DNA of 33,021 nucleotides from JAIBJN01 sp963775395 (lineage in GTDB: Bacteria; Actinomycetota; Thermoleophilia; Gaiellales; Gaiellaceae). Positions 1 to 8,698 of the stretch are shown here, one piece after another. Where the stretch lies: assembly GCA_963775395.1 (NCBI GenBank), contig CAVZIX010000013.1:1-33021 (forward strand). The letters run 5' to 3'. The notes beneath the pieces were generated by a model. That model had not been told where the DNA came from. It was given only the letters and a program-made list of their open reading frames with translations, and made no database searches. The translations under genes were made by a program, and so were the position numbers. The stretch's first letter is position 1. The number at the start of each line of letters is the position of its first letter.

Positions 1-1
1 T

Positions 2-337
2 CTACGAGATGAGCCCGCGGCGGAAGCCGATGGCTACCGCGTGTGCTCGGCTGCGGGCCTGGAGCTTGGCCAGCAGGTGGCGGACGTGCGACTTCACCGT
101 CTCCTCCGAGAGGAAGAGACGCTGCCCGATCTCACGGTTTACCAGGCCGTCTGAGATGAGCTGGAGGACCTCGATCTCGCGCATGGTCGGCTCCTGCTCC
201 AGCTCGCGGAGAGGCGGGCTGATCGGGATCACCTCGGCCGCCTGACTGCGCCCGTTCCGGCGCGCTGCCACCTCGTCGAAGCGGCGGGAATGGTCCAGGT
301 AGCGGCTCAGGATGTTCTTGCGCTCTGCGGCGTCCAT
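2..337 (-). CDS. Small LuxR/GerE-type helix-turn-helix DNA-binding protein
   Basis: The product is a probable transcription regulator of about 111 residues. The C-terminal half is a GerE-type HTH: it carries an REIEVLQLISDGLVNREIG stretch, then LSEETVKSHVRHLLAKL, the usual recognition-helix pattern of LuxR/NarL regulators. No receiver, PAS or sensor domain precedes it, only about 50 charged residues. I chose the ATG at 337; an in-frame TTG at 379 adds 14 residues, and neither has a clear ribosome binding site. It lies 88 nt downstream of the last ABC-transporter gene on the same strand, so it could be the tail of that operon or have its own promoter. Control of the transporter is an inference from position only. 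The stop codon is at 2-4, so the gene is complete. Confidence 0.85.
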   Translation of the reverse strand: MDAAERKNILSRYLDHSRRFDEVAARRNGRSQAAEVIPISPPLRELEQEPTMREIEVLQLISDGLVNREIGQRLFLSEETVKSHVRHLLAKLQARSRAHAVAIGFRRGLIS

Positions 338-425
338 CGGGCCTGTGATCGGCAGCCCCAACTGTGGACAACACCCCAAAACGGGGGACGAGCAGGCGTT
401 ATGCCCCTTTTGGCAAGGTGCGGAG

Positions 426-1503
<1,078 letters not shown>

Positions 1504-1518
1504 CGGTGCGGGGGCGCC

Positions 1519-2534
1519 TCAGCCAACTGCGGCCGCCTTCGTCCTCTCCCACTCCTCCGCGGGCACGGGGTTGAAGCACGCGACGAAGTGGCCGGGCTCG
1601 ATCTCGCGCAGCGGCGGCACCTCGCGCGTGGACTCGTCCACCGAGAACCTGCACCGCGGCTCGAAGGGGCACGCGCCCGGCGGCCTGAGCATGTCGCGCG
1701 GAGCGCCCTGGATCGGCGTCAACGCCTCCTTGCGCCTCGCGTCCAGGCGCGGAATCGACTGCAGCAGCCCGAGGGTGTAGGGGTGCCGCGGACGCCCGAA
1801 GAGCTGGTTGGCGGAGCCGGTCTCGACGAACATCCCCGCATACATGACGTTCACGCGCTCGCAGTTCCCGGCGACGACGCCGAGGTCGTGCGTGATGAGC
1901 ATGAGCGCCGTGTCGCGCTCCGACGACGACCTCCCGCAGGAGCTCGAGGATCTGCGCCTGGATGGTGACGTCGAGCGCGGTCGTCGGCTCGTCGGCGATC
2001 AGGAGCTTCGGCTCGCAGGCCAGGGCCATGGCGATCATCGCGCGCTGGCGCATCCCGCCCGAGAACTGGTGCGGGTAGTCCTTGAGCCGGATCTCGGGGC
2101 TCGGGATGCCGACGCGGTCGAGGAGGCTCGCCGCGCGCTCCTCCGTCTCCTTCTTGTCCAGGTCGAAGTGGGTGTCGAGCGCCTCCTTGATCTGCCTCCC
2201 GACCGTGTGCACCGGGTTCAGGCTCGTCATCGGATCCTGGAAGATCATCGCGATGTCGCGGCCCCTGATCTTGCGCAGCTGGCTTGTCCTGCAGCTGCAG
2301 GAGGTCGCGGTCCTCGAACATCGCCGTTCCGCCCGTGACACGGCCGTTGCGGGCGAGGATCCCGAGGATGGCGAGCGACGTGACGCTCTTGCCGCACCCC
2401 GACTCGCCCACGATCCCGAGCGTCTCGCCGGGCGCGACGTCGAACGTGATGCCGTTGACCGCGTAGACCGTCCCCCGGGAGGTCGTGAACTCGACCCGGA
2501 GATCGTCGACGGAGAGAAGCGGCTCCCTAGCCAC
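1519..2534 (-). CDS. Peptide/nickel ABC transporter ATPase (DppD/OppD type), frame interrupted by two +1 insertions
   Basis: This is the first ATPase of the importer. It starts at a GTG (2534) that overlaps the upstream permease stop by 8 nt and ends 15 nt before the next ATPase. Walker A (GESGCGKS) is at residues 43-50. An extra base near 2281-2282 breaks the frame after LLQLQDK. The second frame carries QDPMTSLNP, SGGMRQR and Walker B LLIADEPTTALD. A second extra base near 1921-1930 shifts it again into the H-loop segment MLITHDLGVVAGNCERV and the C-terminal oligopeptide domain. The span of 1016 nt is 2 modulo 3, as two insertions predict; repaired length is 337 residues. All catalytic motifs are present once the two bases are removed, which argues for recent breakage or sequencing error rather than old decay. 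Confidence 0.88.
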
Positions 2535-3439
2535 GGCCGCGCAGCTTCGGGTCGAGGGCTTCGCGGAGCCCGTCGCCGATCAGGTTGAACCCGAGCACGG
2601 AGACGACGATCGCCACGCCGGGGATGATGGCCAGATGGGGCGCGGTCTGCAGGTAGCGAACCGTCCCGGTCAGCATCGTCCCCCACTCCGGCGTCGCCGG
2701 ATCCTGCGGCCCCAGGCCGAGGAAGCCGAGCCCGGCGACGTCGATGATCGCCGTCGCCATGGCGAGCGTGCCCTGCACGATCACGGGCGAGATCGAGTTC
2801 GGGAGGATGTGACTCGAGAGGATCGAGCGCCTCGGCACGCCCGACGGACCGCGCGGCCAGGATGAAGTCGTTCTCCTTCTGGGCGAGGATCGACCCTCGT
2901 AAGAGGCGCGCGAAGATGGGGATGTTCACCACCCCCACCGCGATCATGATCTGCGTCAACCCCGGCCCGAGCACCGCCACGATCCCGATGGCCAGGAGCA
3001 GGCCCGGGATCGAGAGCATGATGTCCATCAGGCGCATGATCACGGAGTCGACGGCGCCGCCGAAGTAGCCCGCGATCGCGCCGAGGATGAGGCCGAAGGA
3101 CAGGCCGACGCTGACGGCGACGACGCCGATCAGGAGCGAGTAGCGCGCGCCGTAGACGATGCGCGAGAACTCGTCGCGGCCGAGCTCGTCGAGCCCGAAC
3201 CAGTTCTCCGCCGTCGGCCCCGGGCAGCAGCGGCCACCGAGGGCGGCGAGGTCCTGCGCGCGCGGGTCGTGCGGGGCGATGAGCGGCGCGAAGACGGCGA
3301 CGATGACGAACATGCCGACGAGGCAGAACCCGACGATCGCGCCGGGGTTCCTCCGCAGCCGCGCCCAGGCCTCTCTCCAGAGGCCGCTGGGCGGCGCGTC
3401 GTGTTCGAGCTGTCGCGCTTCGATCTCGACGACGCTCAC
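2527..3439 (-). CDS. Peptide/nickel ABC transporter permease (DppC/OppC type), frame interrupted by a +1 insertion
   Basis: This is the second membrane subunit of the importer. The N-terminal part has the DppC-type first helix (AIVGFCLVGMFVIVAVFAPLIAPHDP) and the conserved FGLDELGRDEFSRIVYGARYSL segment. Further hydrophobic helices follow. Within the permease core (AARSVGVPRRSIL in the repaired reading) an extra C among plus-strand positions 2840-2842 shifts the frame. The remainder, from PRRSILSSHILPNSISP to GFNLIGDGLREALDPKLRG, is intact in the next frame. The length of 913 nt is 1 modulo 3; repaired, it is 303 residues, normal for the family. I chose the GTG start at 3439, about 40 nt after the upstream permease stop. 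The GTGAGCGTCG around this start also occurs at the preceding stop codon as a short direct repeat. Confidence 0.88.
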
Positions 3440-3479
3440 GGGCCCACCTGCCCGGGAGCGAGCCGAAGGCGAGCGACGC

Positions 3480-4487
3480 TCACGAGTACCGAATCCTCGG
3501 ATTGATGAAGGCGTACGACACGTCGACGACGAGGTTCACGAGGACGAAGATGATCGCGATGAAGAGGATCCCGCCCTGGAGCACGGGGTAGTTCCGGGTC
3601 TCGATCGCGTCGACCAGCCAGGTGCCGAGCCCCGGCCAGGCGAAGACGGTCTCCGTCAAGACGGCGCCCGACAGGAGCAGTCCTGTCTGGAGGCCGATGA
3701 TGGTCGAGATCGGCAGCAGCGCATTGCGCAGAATGTGCCGGCGATCGACGCCGGCCGGCGAAACGCCTTTCGCGCGCGCGGTTCTCACGTAGTCCTCGTT
3801 CTGGACGTCGAGCACGGACGCTCTGGTGATGCGCGTGATCACGGCCAACGGGATCGTCCCGAGGGCGATCGCGGGCAGGATCAAGTGCTTGATCGCGTCG
3901 ACGAACGCCTCCCAGTTGAGCGTGAGGATCGAGTCGAGGACGTAGAACCTCGTCGGGTGCTCGGCGGCAATGAGCACGTCCGAGCGGCCGACGGACGGTA
4001 ACCACCCCAGCTTCACCGCAAAGATGTACTTGAGGATGATCGCGAGGAAGAAGACCGGGATCGAGATCCCAATCAGTGAGGCCACAAGGCTCGTGTGGTC
4101 CAACCACCCCCCGTATTTCTTGGCCGCGAGGAAGCCGAGCGGGATGCCGAAGATGATCGAGAAGAGCATCGCGCCGACCGCGAGCTCGATCGTCGCCGGG
4201 AGCCGCTCGCGGAACTCGTCCGTGATCGCGCGCCGCGACGTGACGCTGGTGCCGAAGTCGCGGTCGATGAAGGTCTGCTCGAAGTAGCGGAAGTACTGCT
4301 CGTGGATCGGCTCGTTGAGCCCGTACTGGCGCTCGATCGCCGCCCGCTGCTCGGCGGTCGCCCGCTCGCCTAGGAGAGCGTCGGCGGGGCTACCCGGGAG
4401 GGCCCTGATCCACAGGAAGACCAGGATCGAGAGGCCCAGCAGGATCGGGATCAAAAGCAGGAGCCGGCGGACGACGAATTTCAGCAT
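3480..4487 (-). CDS. Peptide/nickel ABC transporter permease (DppB/OppB type)
   Basis: This is the first membrane subunit of the importer, 335 residues, and the only gene of this operon with an unbroken frame. It has a typical DppB N-terminus (MLKFVVRRLLLLIPILLGLSILVF) followed by five further hydrophobic segments. The permease coupling region is seen around GVSPAGVDRRHILRNALLP, and GAVLTETVFAWPGLGTWLV is the usual family motif near the C-terminus. The ATG at 4487 lies 40 nt downstream of the binding-protein stop. There is no good Shine-Dalgarno sequence. Instead the ATG forms the first three bases of the loop of an 18-bp perfect hairpin (4461-4505), which may limit translation of the permease relative to the abundant binding protein. 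Confidence 0.93.
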   Translation of the reverse strand: MLKFVVRRLLLLIPILLGLSILVFLWIRALPGSPADALLGERATAEQRAAIERQYGLNEPIHEQYFRYFEQTFIDRDFGTSVTSRRAITDEFRERLPATIELAVGAMLFSIIFGIPLGFLAAKKYGGWLDHTSLVASLIGISIPVFFLAIILKYIFAVKLGWLPSVGRSDVLIAAEHPTRFYVLDSILTLNWEAFVDAIKHLILPAIALGTIPLAVITRITRASVLDVQNEDYVRTARAKGVSPAGVDRRHILRNALLPISTIIGLQTGLLLSGAVLTETVFAWPGLGTWLVDAIETRNYPVLQGGILFIAIIFVLVNLVVDVSYAFINPRIRYS

Positions 4488-4505
4488 TTCGTCGTCCGCC
4501 GGCTC
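4461..4505 (-). promoter_or_regulatory. Perfect 18-bp hairpin enclosing the permease start codon
   Basis: On the minus strand GAGCCGGCGGACGACGAA (4505-4488) is followed by the loop ATGCTGAAA and then TTCGTCGTCCGCCGGCTC (4478-4461). The two arms are exactly complementary over 18 bp. The loop holds codons 1-3 of the permease gene and the 3' arm is codons 4-9. There is no U-tract, so it is not a standard terminator. Intercistronic hairpins after a binding-protein gene often stabilise the upstream mRNA and lower downstream expression. That role is an inference here. Confidence 0.6.
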
Positions 4506-4527
4506 GCTGATTCACTCAGGCCCGCAG

Positions 4528-6242
4528 CTACTCCACGAAGGAGACGGTTGCGAAGCTCTCGTTGGTCGTGGGACTGGGAACGAAGCCCTGGACGTTGGCG
4601 GCGAACGCCAGCGCCGGGCTCGAGTGCGCGTACGGAACACCAGGAATCCAGTCGGAGATCAGCTGGTTCGCTTCCTGGTACATCCCGACACGGGTTGCCT
4701 GGTCGGTCTCGGCCTCGGCCGCGGCGAGGAGGTCGTGGATCTCCTGGTTCGGCGCCTTGATGGTGCCGAACTGGGCGCCGGGCGTCTGGAAGAACGTGCC
4801 GACGAAGTTGTCGGCATCGCCGTAGTCACCCGTCCAGCCGAGCAGGAACACGGGCAGCTTGCCCTCGTTGGCCTGGCCGAGGTAGTCGGGCGACCAGGGC
4901 GCGCTGTGAGGCACGACCTCGAACCCGGACTCGTTCAGGCTCGCGGCGAAGGCCTCGAAGTTCCGCTTCGGATCCGGCATGTAGGGCCGGGAGACGTCGG
5001 TCGGGTACCAGAAGTCGATCTTCACGGGAAGCGTGTAGCCCGCGTCCTGGAGGATCTGCTTCGACCTCTCGGGATCGAACTCGTACTCGGTCACCGAGTC
5101 GGCGTAGCCCTCGACCTCGGGCGGCATGAACTGATGCGCCACCTCGGCGCGGCCCGCGTAGAAGTTGTCCACGACGGACTGCCTGTCGAGGCCGTAGGCG
5201 ATGCGCCTGCCGCACGGCGATGTCGTCGAGCGGCGGGGTGCCCACATTGATGCCCGACGTAGGCCACGTTGAACGGCGGCCTGTCGATGACCTGCAGGTT
5301 CGAGTCGGCGGCGATGGTCTCGATGTCCTGGGGCTCGACGAGGTCGTAGCCCTGGATGTCGCCGGCCTGCAGCGCCTGGAGACGGGCGGCGTTGTCGGCG
5401 ATCGGCCGGAAGATGACCGAGTCGAGCAGGGCGGTCTCGCCCCAGTAGTCATCGTTGCGGACGATCGTCAGGCTGTCGCCGCGGGTCCAGGACTCGAACT
5501 TGAACGGGCCCGTCCCGATCGGGTGCTCCGTTCCGAAGGTGCCCTCCGGCTGGAAGACGCCGTCGGCGTCGACGGTGCCGGCGTCGGCCTCGAACTCGGT
5601 GAGCGCGGCCGGGCTGGCGATCGCGAACGACGTCTGCGCCAGAGCCGGGATGAACGTCGCCGACGGCTTCGTCAGGGTGATGACGGCCGTGGTCTCGTCC
5701 GTCGCCTCGCAGCTCGCGTAGAGGCTCTCGGCGGGAGCGTCCGGATTGTCCTGCGTGGCGAAGCCGCCGAAGACGACCTGCCAGTAGTAGGACGCGCTCG
5801 GGTTCTGGAGCGGACCCGTGAAGTTGTACCAGCGGTCGAAGTTGAAGCAGACCGCCTCGGCGTTGAACGCCTCACCGTCGTGGAACGTCACGCCCTCACG
5901 GAGCGTAAACGTCCACTCGGTGCCGTCCTCGTTCGGCTCCCAGCTCTCGGCGAGGCCCGCGACGGGCTCGGTGGTTCCGGGCTCGAGCGCGACGAGCGTC
6001 TCGAAGATCTGCTGAATGACGCGGAGCGACTCGCCGTCCGAGACGAGCGCACCGTCGAGGGCGACCGGGTCCGCCGCGCCCGCAAAGACGAGCGTGCCGC
6101 CCGCCGCGCCCTCACCCTCCTCCGGTGCGGCGCTTGTGTCCGAAGGCTCGGCCTCGTCGTCATCGCCGCCGCAACCCGCAAGACCTAGCGCGAGCAGCAA
6201 CGTGACGAGCAGCAGGAGGAGCCTAAATGGCTTTCCCCTCAC
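4528..6242 (-). CDS. Extracellular solute-binding lipoprotein, family 5 (peptide/nickel type), frame interrupted by two +1 insertions
   Basis: This protein captures the ligand for the importer. The GTG start at 6242 is chosen because it follows a good ribosome site (AAGGAGAGG). It is also followed directly by a lipoprotein signal: basic GKPFR, a leucine-rich core, then lipobox LAGC. An acidic linker (GGDDDEAEPSDTS) leads into the SBP_bac_5 domain, with FETLVALEPGTTEPVAGLAESWE and LREGVTFHDGEAFNAEAVCFNFDRW typical of the family. After NVAYVG an extra C among 5253-5255 shifts the frame into INVGTPPLDDIAVRQA. A second extra base near 5203 shifts it into IAYGLDRQSVVDNFYAG, which continues to the stop at 4528-4530. 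The span of 1715 nt is 2 modulo 3, matching two insertions; repaired length is 570 residues. The ligand cannot be predicted. Confidence 0.9.
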
Positions 6243-6244
6243 AT

Positions 6245-6253
6245 CCTCTCCTT
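6245..6253 (-). promoter_or_regulatory. Ribosome binding site of the solute-binding protein
   Basis: The minus strand reads AAGGAGAGG just before the GTG at 6242. It is one of the few strong Shine-Dalgarno sequences in the window. It decides between this GTG and upstream in-frame starts that would add about 70 non-family residues before the signal peptide. Confidence 0.7.
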
Positions 6254-6293
6254 TTTGTCCGGTTGAGCCCACCCCGCGCGAAGCGGGGAGCGC

Positions 6294-6322
6294 AGTATCC
6301 AACGGCTTGGACGAGTCGGCAA
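6294..6322 (-). promoter_or_regulatory. Candidate sigma-70-type promoter for the ABC importer operon
   Basis: On the minus strand TTGCCG (6322-6317) is separated by exactly 17 nt from GATACT (6299-6294). Each hexamer matches the consensus at four of six positions. Transcription would start near 6287, giving a leader of about 45 nt that contains a short GC hairpin (CCCCGC-TTCGC-GCGGGG) before the ribosome site. A second GATACT on the same strand lies about 115 bp further upstream with a weaker -35. The call rests on sequence alone. Confidence 0.4.
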
Positions 6323-6448
6323 GTCCCCTTGTTAGCGGGCACCCGACAACACCGCCATTTGCCGCGCCCGAGAATTTAGAGATGCCATCTCCGTTCTTCT
6401 CGTTCGGAGAAGTATCGTACGAGCGCGGGCGTTCCGTCCAGCGGGCGG

Positions 6449-7195
6449 TCATGCGAGCTCGAGCTCGGTCGCATCTCGTCCGAGCCGTGCATCCGAGAAG
6501 TGCCTGCGGGCATCTTCGAGCAGCGCCTCCTCATCCTGGATGCGGGGGTTGATGTGTATGAGCGTCAGACGCCGTGCCCCGGCCTCGTGCGCGACGCGGC
6601 CCGCCTCGGCGGCCGTCGCGTCGCCTTCGCTCGCCACCGGGTGATCGGACGTGGACCACGCCTCGTGGAGCAGATGCCCCACGTCCCGTGCAAGATCGCT
6701 GCTACCGCCGTCGTAGGCGGTATCGGTCACGAGCGCGAGCTCGTCACCGACGCGCAGCCCGGCGGTCGGAGCCCAGTGCAGCGGCTGTGCCCGGGTGGTC
6801 AGCGCGAAGCCCCCAACCATCTGGATCCCTGGCTCGAGCTCGCGGATCTCGCCCAGCTCCCCGGGCTCGGAGGGCGAGATCGGTGCACGGCGCAACGGAT
6901 CCAGCAGGTTCGCGCTGGGCGTGTCGTAGAGCCATGCGCCGGGTGCCCAGAGCGTTGGCTTGACCGCGAGGGCCGGGACGTATGCGAGACCGCAGACATG
7001 GTCCAGGTGGAAGTGCGTGAGGACGATGTCGAGCGACCGAACGCCGTCGAGGAACGCCGGCTCTGTCACAAGACGGCGGAGCCCGGTCCCGGCATCGAGC
7101 ACCAGAGCGCGCTCGTCGACGCGGACGAGTGCGCAGGCCGTTTCCCGCGCATCCGTCGGAATCCAGCCACCGCTGCCGAGAAGCCAGGTCCTCAG
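6449..7195 (-). CDS. Metallo-beta-lactamase-fold hydrolase (RNase Z-like subgroup)
   Basis: This is a probable metal-dependent hydrolase. The metal motif THFHLDH is at residues 60-66 in the numbering used here. The N-terminal stretch WLLGSGGWIPTD...ALVLDAGTGLRRL and the C-terminal LIHINPR are typical of RNase Z-like MBL proteins of unknown substrate. The conserved N-terminus lies upstream of the first standard start in frame (GTG at 7102). Reading upstream, the family sequence continues back to a CTG at 7195, with no ATG, GTG or TTG before an in-frame stop. I therefore give the CTG as the likely start (248 residues) and note GTG 7102 (217 residues) as an alternative that would lack the first strand. 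It sits between the sigma-factor gene and the ABC operon, all on one strand. Confidence 0.8.
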   Translation of the reverse strand: MRTWLLGSGGWIPTDARETACALVRVDERALVLDAGTGLRRLVTEPAFLDGVRSLDIVLTHFHLDHVCGLAYVPALAVKPTLWAPGAWLYDTPSANLLDPLRRAPISPSEPGELGEIRELEPGIQMVGGFALTTRAQPLHWAPTAGLRVGDELALVTDTAYDGGSSDLARDVGHLLHEAWSTSDHPVASEGDATAAEAGRVAHEAGARRLTLIHINPRIQDEEALLEDARRHFSDARLGRDATELELA

Positions 7196-7315
7196 ACCAT
7201 GGAGTCTAGAAAGACGTCAATTCCCGGGCGCCGAATCCCCCGTGAACCAGGGCGGTGAACCAACCACCGGGGGATGGATCAAGCGGGGCCTTCCGCCCGA
7301 TACTCGAAACAAGTC

Positions 7316-7357
7316 TGCCGGCCGGCCCCGTTGCGGCGGGGGCATTGGCCGGCGGCA
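7316..7357 (-). terminator. GC-rich stem-loop downstream of the sigma-factor gene, possible terminator
   Basis: On the minus strand TGCCGCCGGCC pairs with GGCCGGCCGGCA with one bulge, and a nested CCCCG/CGGGG stem lies inside. A short T-containing run (GACTTGTTTCG) follows. Just before it, nearer the sigma stop, a second hairpin GGGGCGG/CCGCCCC is at 7362-7393. Together they plausibly end the sigma-factor transcript. The rest of 7196-7473 shows no gene. Confidence 0.4.
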
Positions 7358-7473
7358 AGACGGGGCGGGACTCCATGCGGTGGGTTCCGCCCCGCCGCTT
7401 CTCCGAAAGACCGACACGCGCGCCGGCCGACGGAGAGCGGCTGCCCTCGTTCAGGAGCGGTTGTCGAGCCCGG

Positions 7474-8520
7474 CTAGGCCGCGACCGAGGTGAGCTCGCG
7501 CAGGGCCGCGAGGCGCTGGAGCGCCTGGCCCTCGAGCTGGCGGACGCGCTCGCGCGTGAGCCCGAGCTCGGCGCCGATCGCCTCGAGCGTCCACGGGTCG
7601 CCCTCGAAGCCGAAGCGGAGCTCGAGGATGCGCCGCTCGCGCTCGGGGAGCGCGTCGAGCGCCTTGCGCACACCCTGCTTGCGCAGCGACTCCTCGGCCT
7701 CCTCGAACGGGTCGGCAGCCTCGCGGTCGGCGAAGAGGTCGCCGAGCTCGCCCTCGTCGTCGGAGCCGACGCTCTGGTTGAGCGAGACGGATGCCTGCGC
7801 AGCCGAGAGCGCCTCCTCGACGTGCTGGACCGGCAGGCCGGTTGCCTCCGCGAGCTCCTCGCGCGTCGCGTCGCGGCCGAGCTCGACCTCGAGCCGGCGC
7901 GCGGCGCGGCCGAGCTTCTGCTGACGCTCGACGACGTGCACGGGAACGCGGATCGTGCGCGCGTTGTTGGCGACGGCGCGCTGCACCGACTGGCGGATCC
8001 ACCAGGTCGCATACGTGGAGAACTTGAACCCGCGGCGCCAGTCGAACTTCTCGACGGCGCGGTTGAGCCCGAGCGTGCCCTCCTGGATCAGGTCCAGGAA
8101 CGGGACGCCGAGGCCGCGGTAGCCCTTGGCGATGGAGACGACCAGCCGGAGGTTCGACTCGATCATCCGCCGCTTCGCGATCAGGTCGCCCTTCTCGATC
8201 TCCTTCGCGAGCGTGACCTCTTCGGCGGCCGTCAGAAGCTTGTGCCGACCGACGTCGGCGAGGAAGAGCTGCAGGCTGTCGCCGGCCCCGTGTGTGGGGT
8301 CGGCCGGCGCGACGACCACCTCTTCGGCGGGCGCGCCGATCTCCAGGCCGATCGTCTCGAGCTCGTGCGTGACCTCTGCGACTTCCTCGTCGCCGAGGTC
8401 GAGCTCGAGGGCGAGCGCCTCGATCTCTGCAGGCTCCACGTAGCCGCGCTCTTCACCAGCCTCGATGAGGTGGCGGCCCGCCTGGGTGTCAAGAACTTCG
8501 TGCATGGAGTTCTGGCTCAA
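7474..8520 (-). CDS. RNA polymerase sigma factor, RpoD/SigA family
   Basis: This sigma-70 group 1 or 2 factor directs RNA polymerase to promoters. About 60 N-terminal residues resemble a short region 1.1. Region 1.2 (DSLQLFLADVGRHKLLTAAEEV) starts near residue 81. Region 2 contains NLRLVVSIAKGYRGLGVPFLDLIQEG and the core FKFSTYATWWIRQ, followed by IRVPVHV. Region 4 ends with LELRFGF, TLEAIGAELGLTRERVRQLE and LQRLAALREL. At 348 residues it is shorter than many actinobacterial principal sigma factors, so it may be the housekeeping factor or a close group 2 relative. I use the TTG at 8520, with AAAGGA about 13 nt upstream; the ATG at 8505 is an alternative. Confidence 0.95.
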   Translation of the reverse strand: MSQNSMHEVLDTQAGRHLIEAGEERGYVEPAEIEALALELDLGDEEVAEVTHELETIGLEIGAPAEEVVVAPADPTHGAGDSLQLFLADVGRHKLLTAAEEVTLAKEIEKGDLIAKRRMIESNLRLVVSIAKGYRGLGVPFLDLIQEGTLGLNRAVEKFDWRRGFKFSTYATWWIRQSVQRAVANNARTIRVPVHVVERQQKLGRAARRLEVELGRDATREELAEATGLPVQHVEEALSAAQASVSLNQSVGSDDEGELGDLFADREAADPFEEAEESLRKQGVRKALDALPERERRILELRFGFEGDPWTLEAIGAELGLTRERVRQLEGQALQRLAALRELTSVAA

Positions 8521-8655
8521 CTGTTTCTGCTCGTCCTTTCGCCAAACAAGGGCAGCGTGGATTGCACGGCAGGGTGGATTTTCTGCGGCTCCACCCGAAA
8601 CAACGTTCTCACTCTACGACGCATTCCCTCGTCGGCCTACCCGCAGACGGGTGTC

Positions 8656-8670
8656 TTAACCGCGCGTTAA
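8656..8670. promoter_or_regulatory. Palindrome TTAAC-N5-GTTAA upstream of the sigma-factor gene
   Basis: The perfect inverted repeat TTAACCGCGCGTTAA lies in the 178-bp gap between the topoisomerase stop and the sigma-factor start. It is a plausible operator, but no regulator is identified. The remainder of 8521-8698 shows a weak ACCCG/CGGGT hairpin and no clear promoter. Confidence 0.25.
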
Positions 8671-8698
8671 TGGAGCGTTCGTGCGGCCTGTCGCGGAA

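Noticed and set aside
7255..8670. Plus-strand frame of 471 codons opposite the sigma-factor gene
   Set aside because: It is antisense to an obvious RpoD-family gene, and its sequence is repetitive and unlike any protein family.
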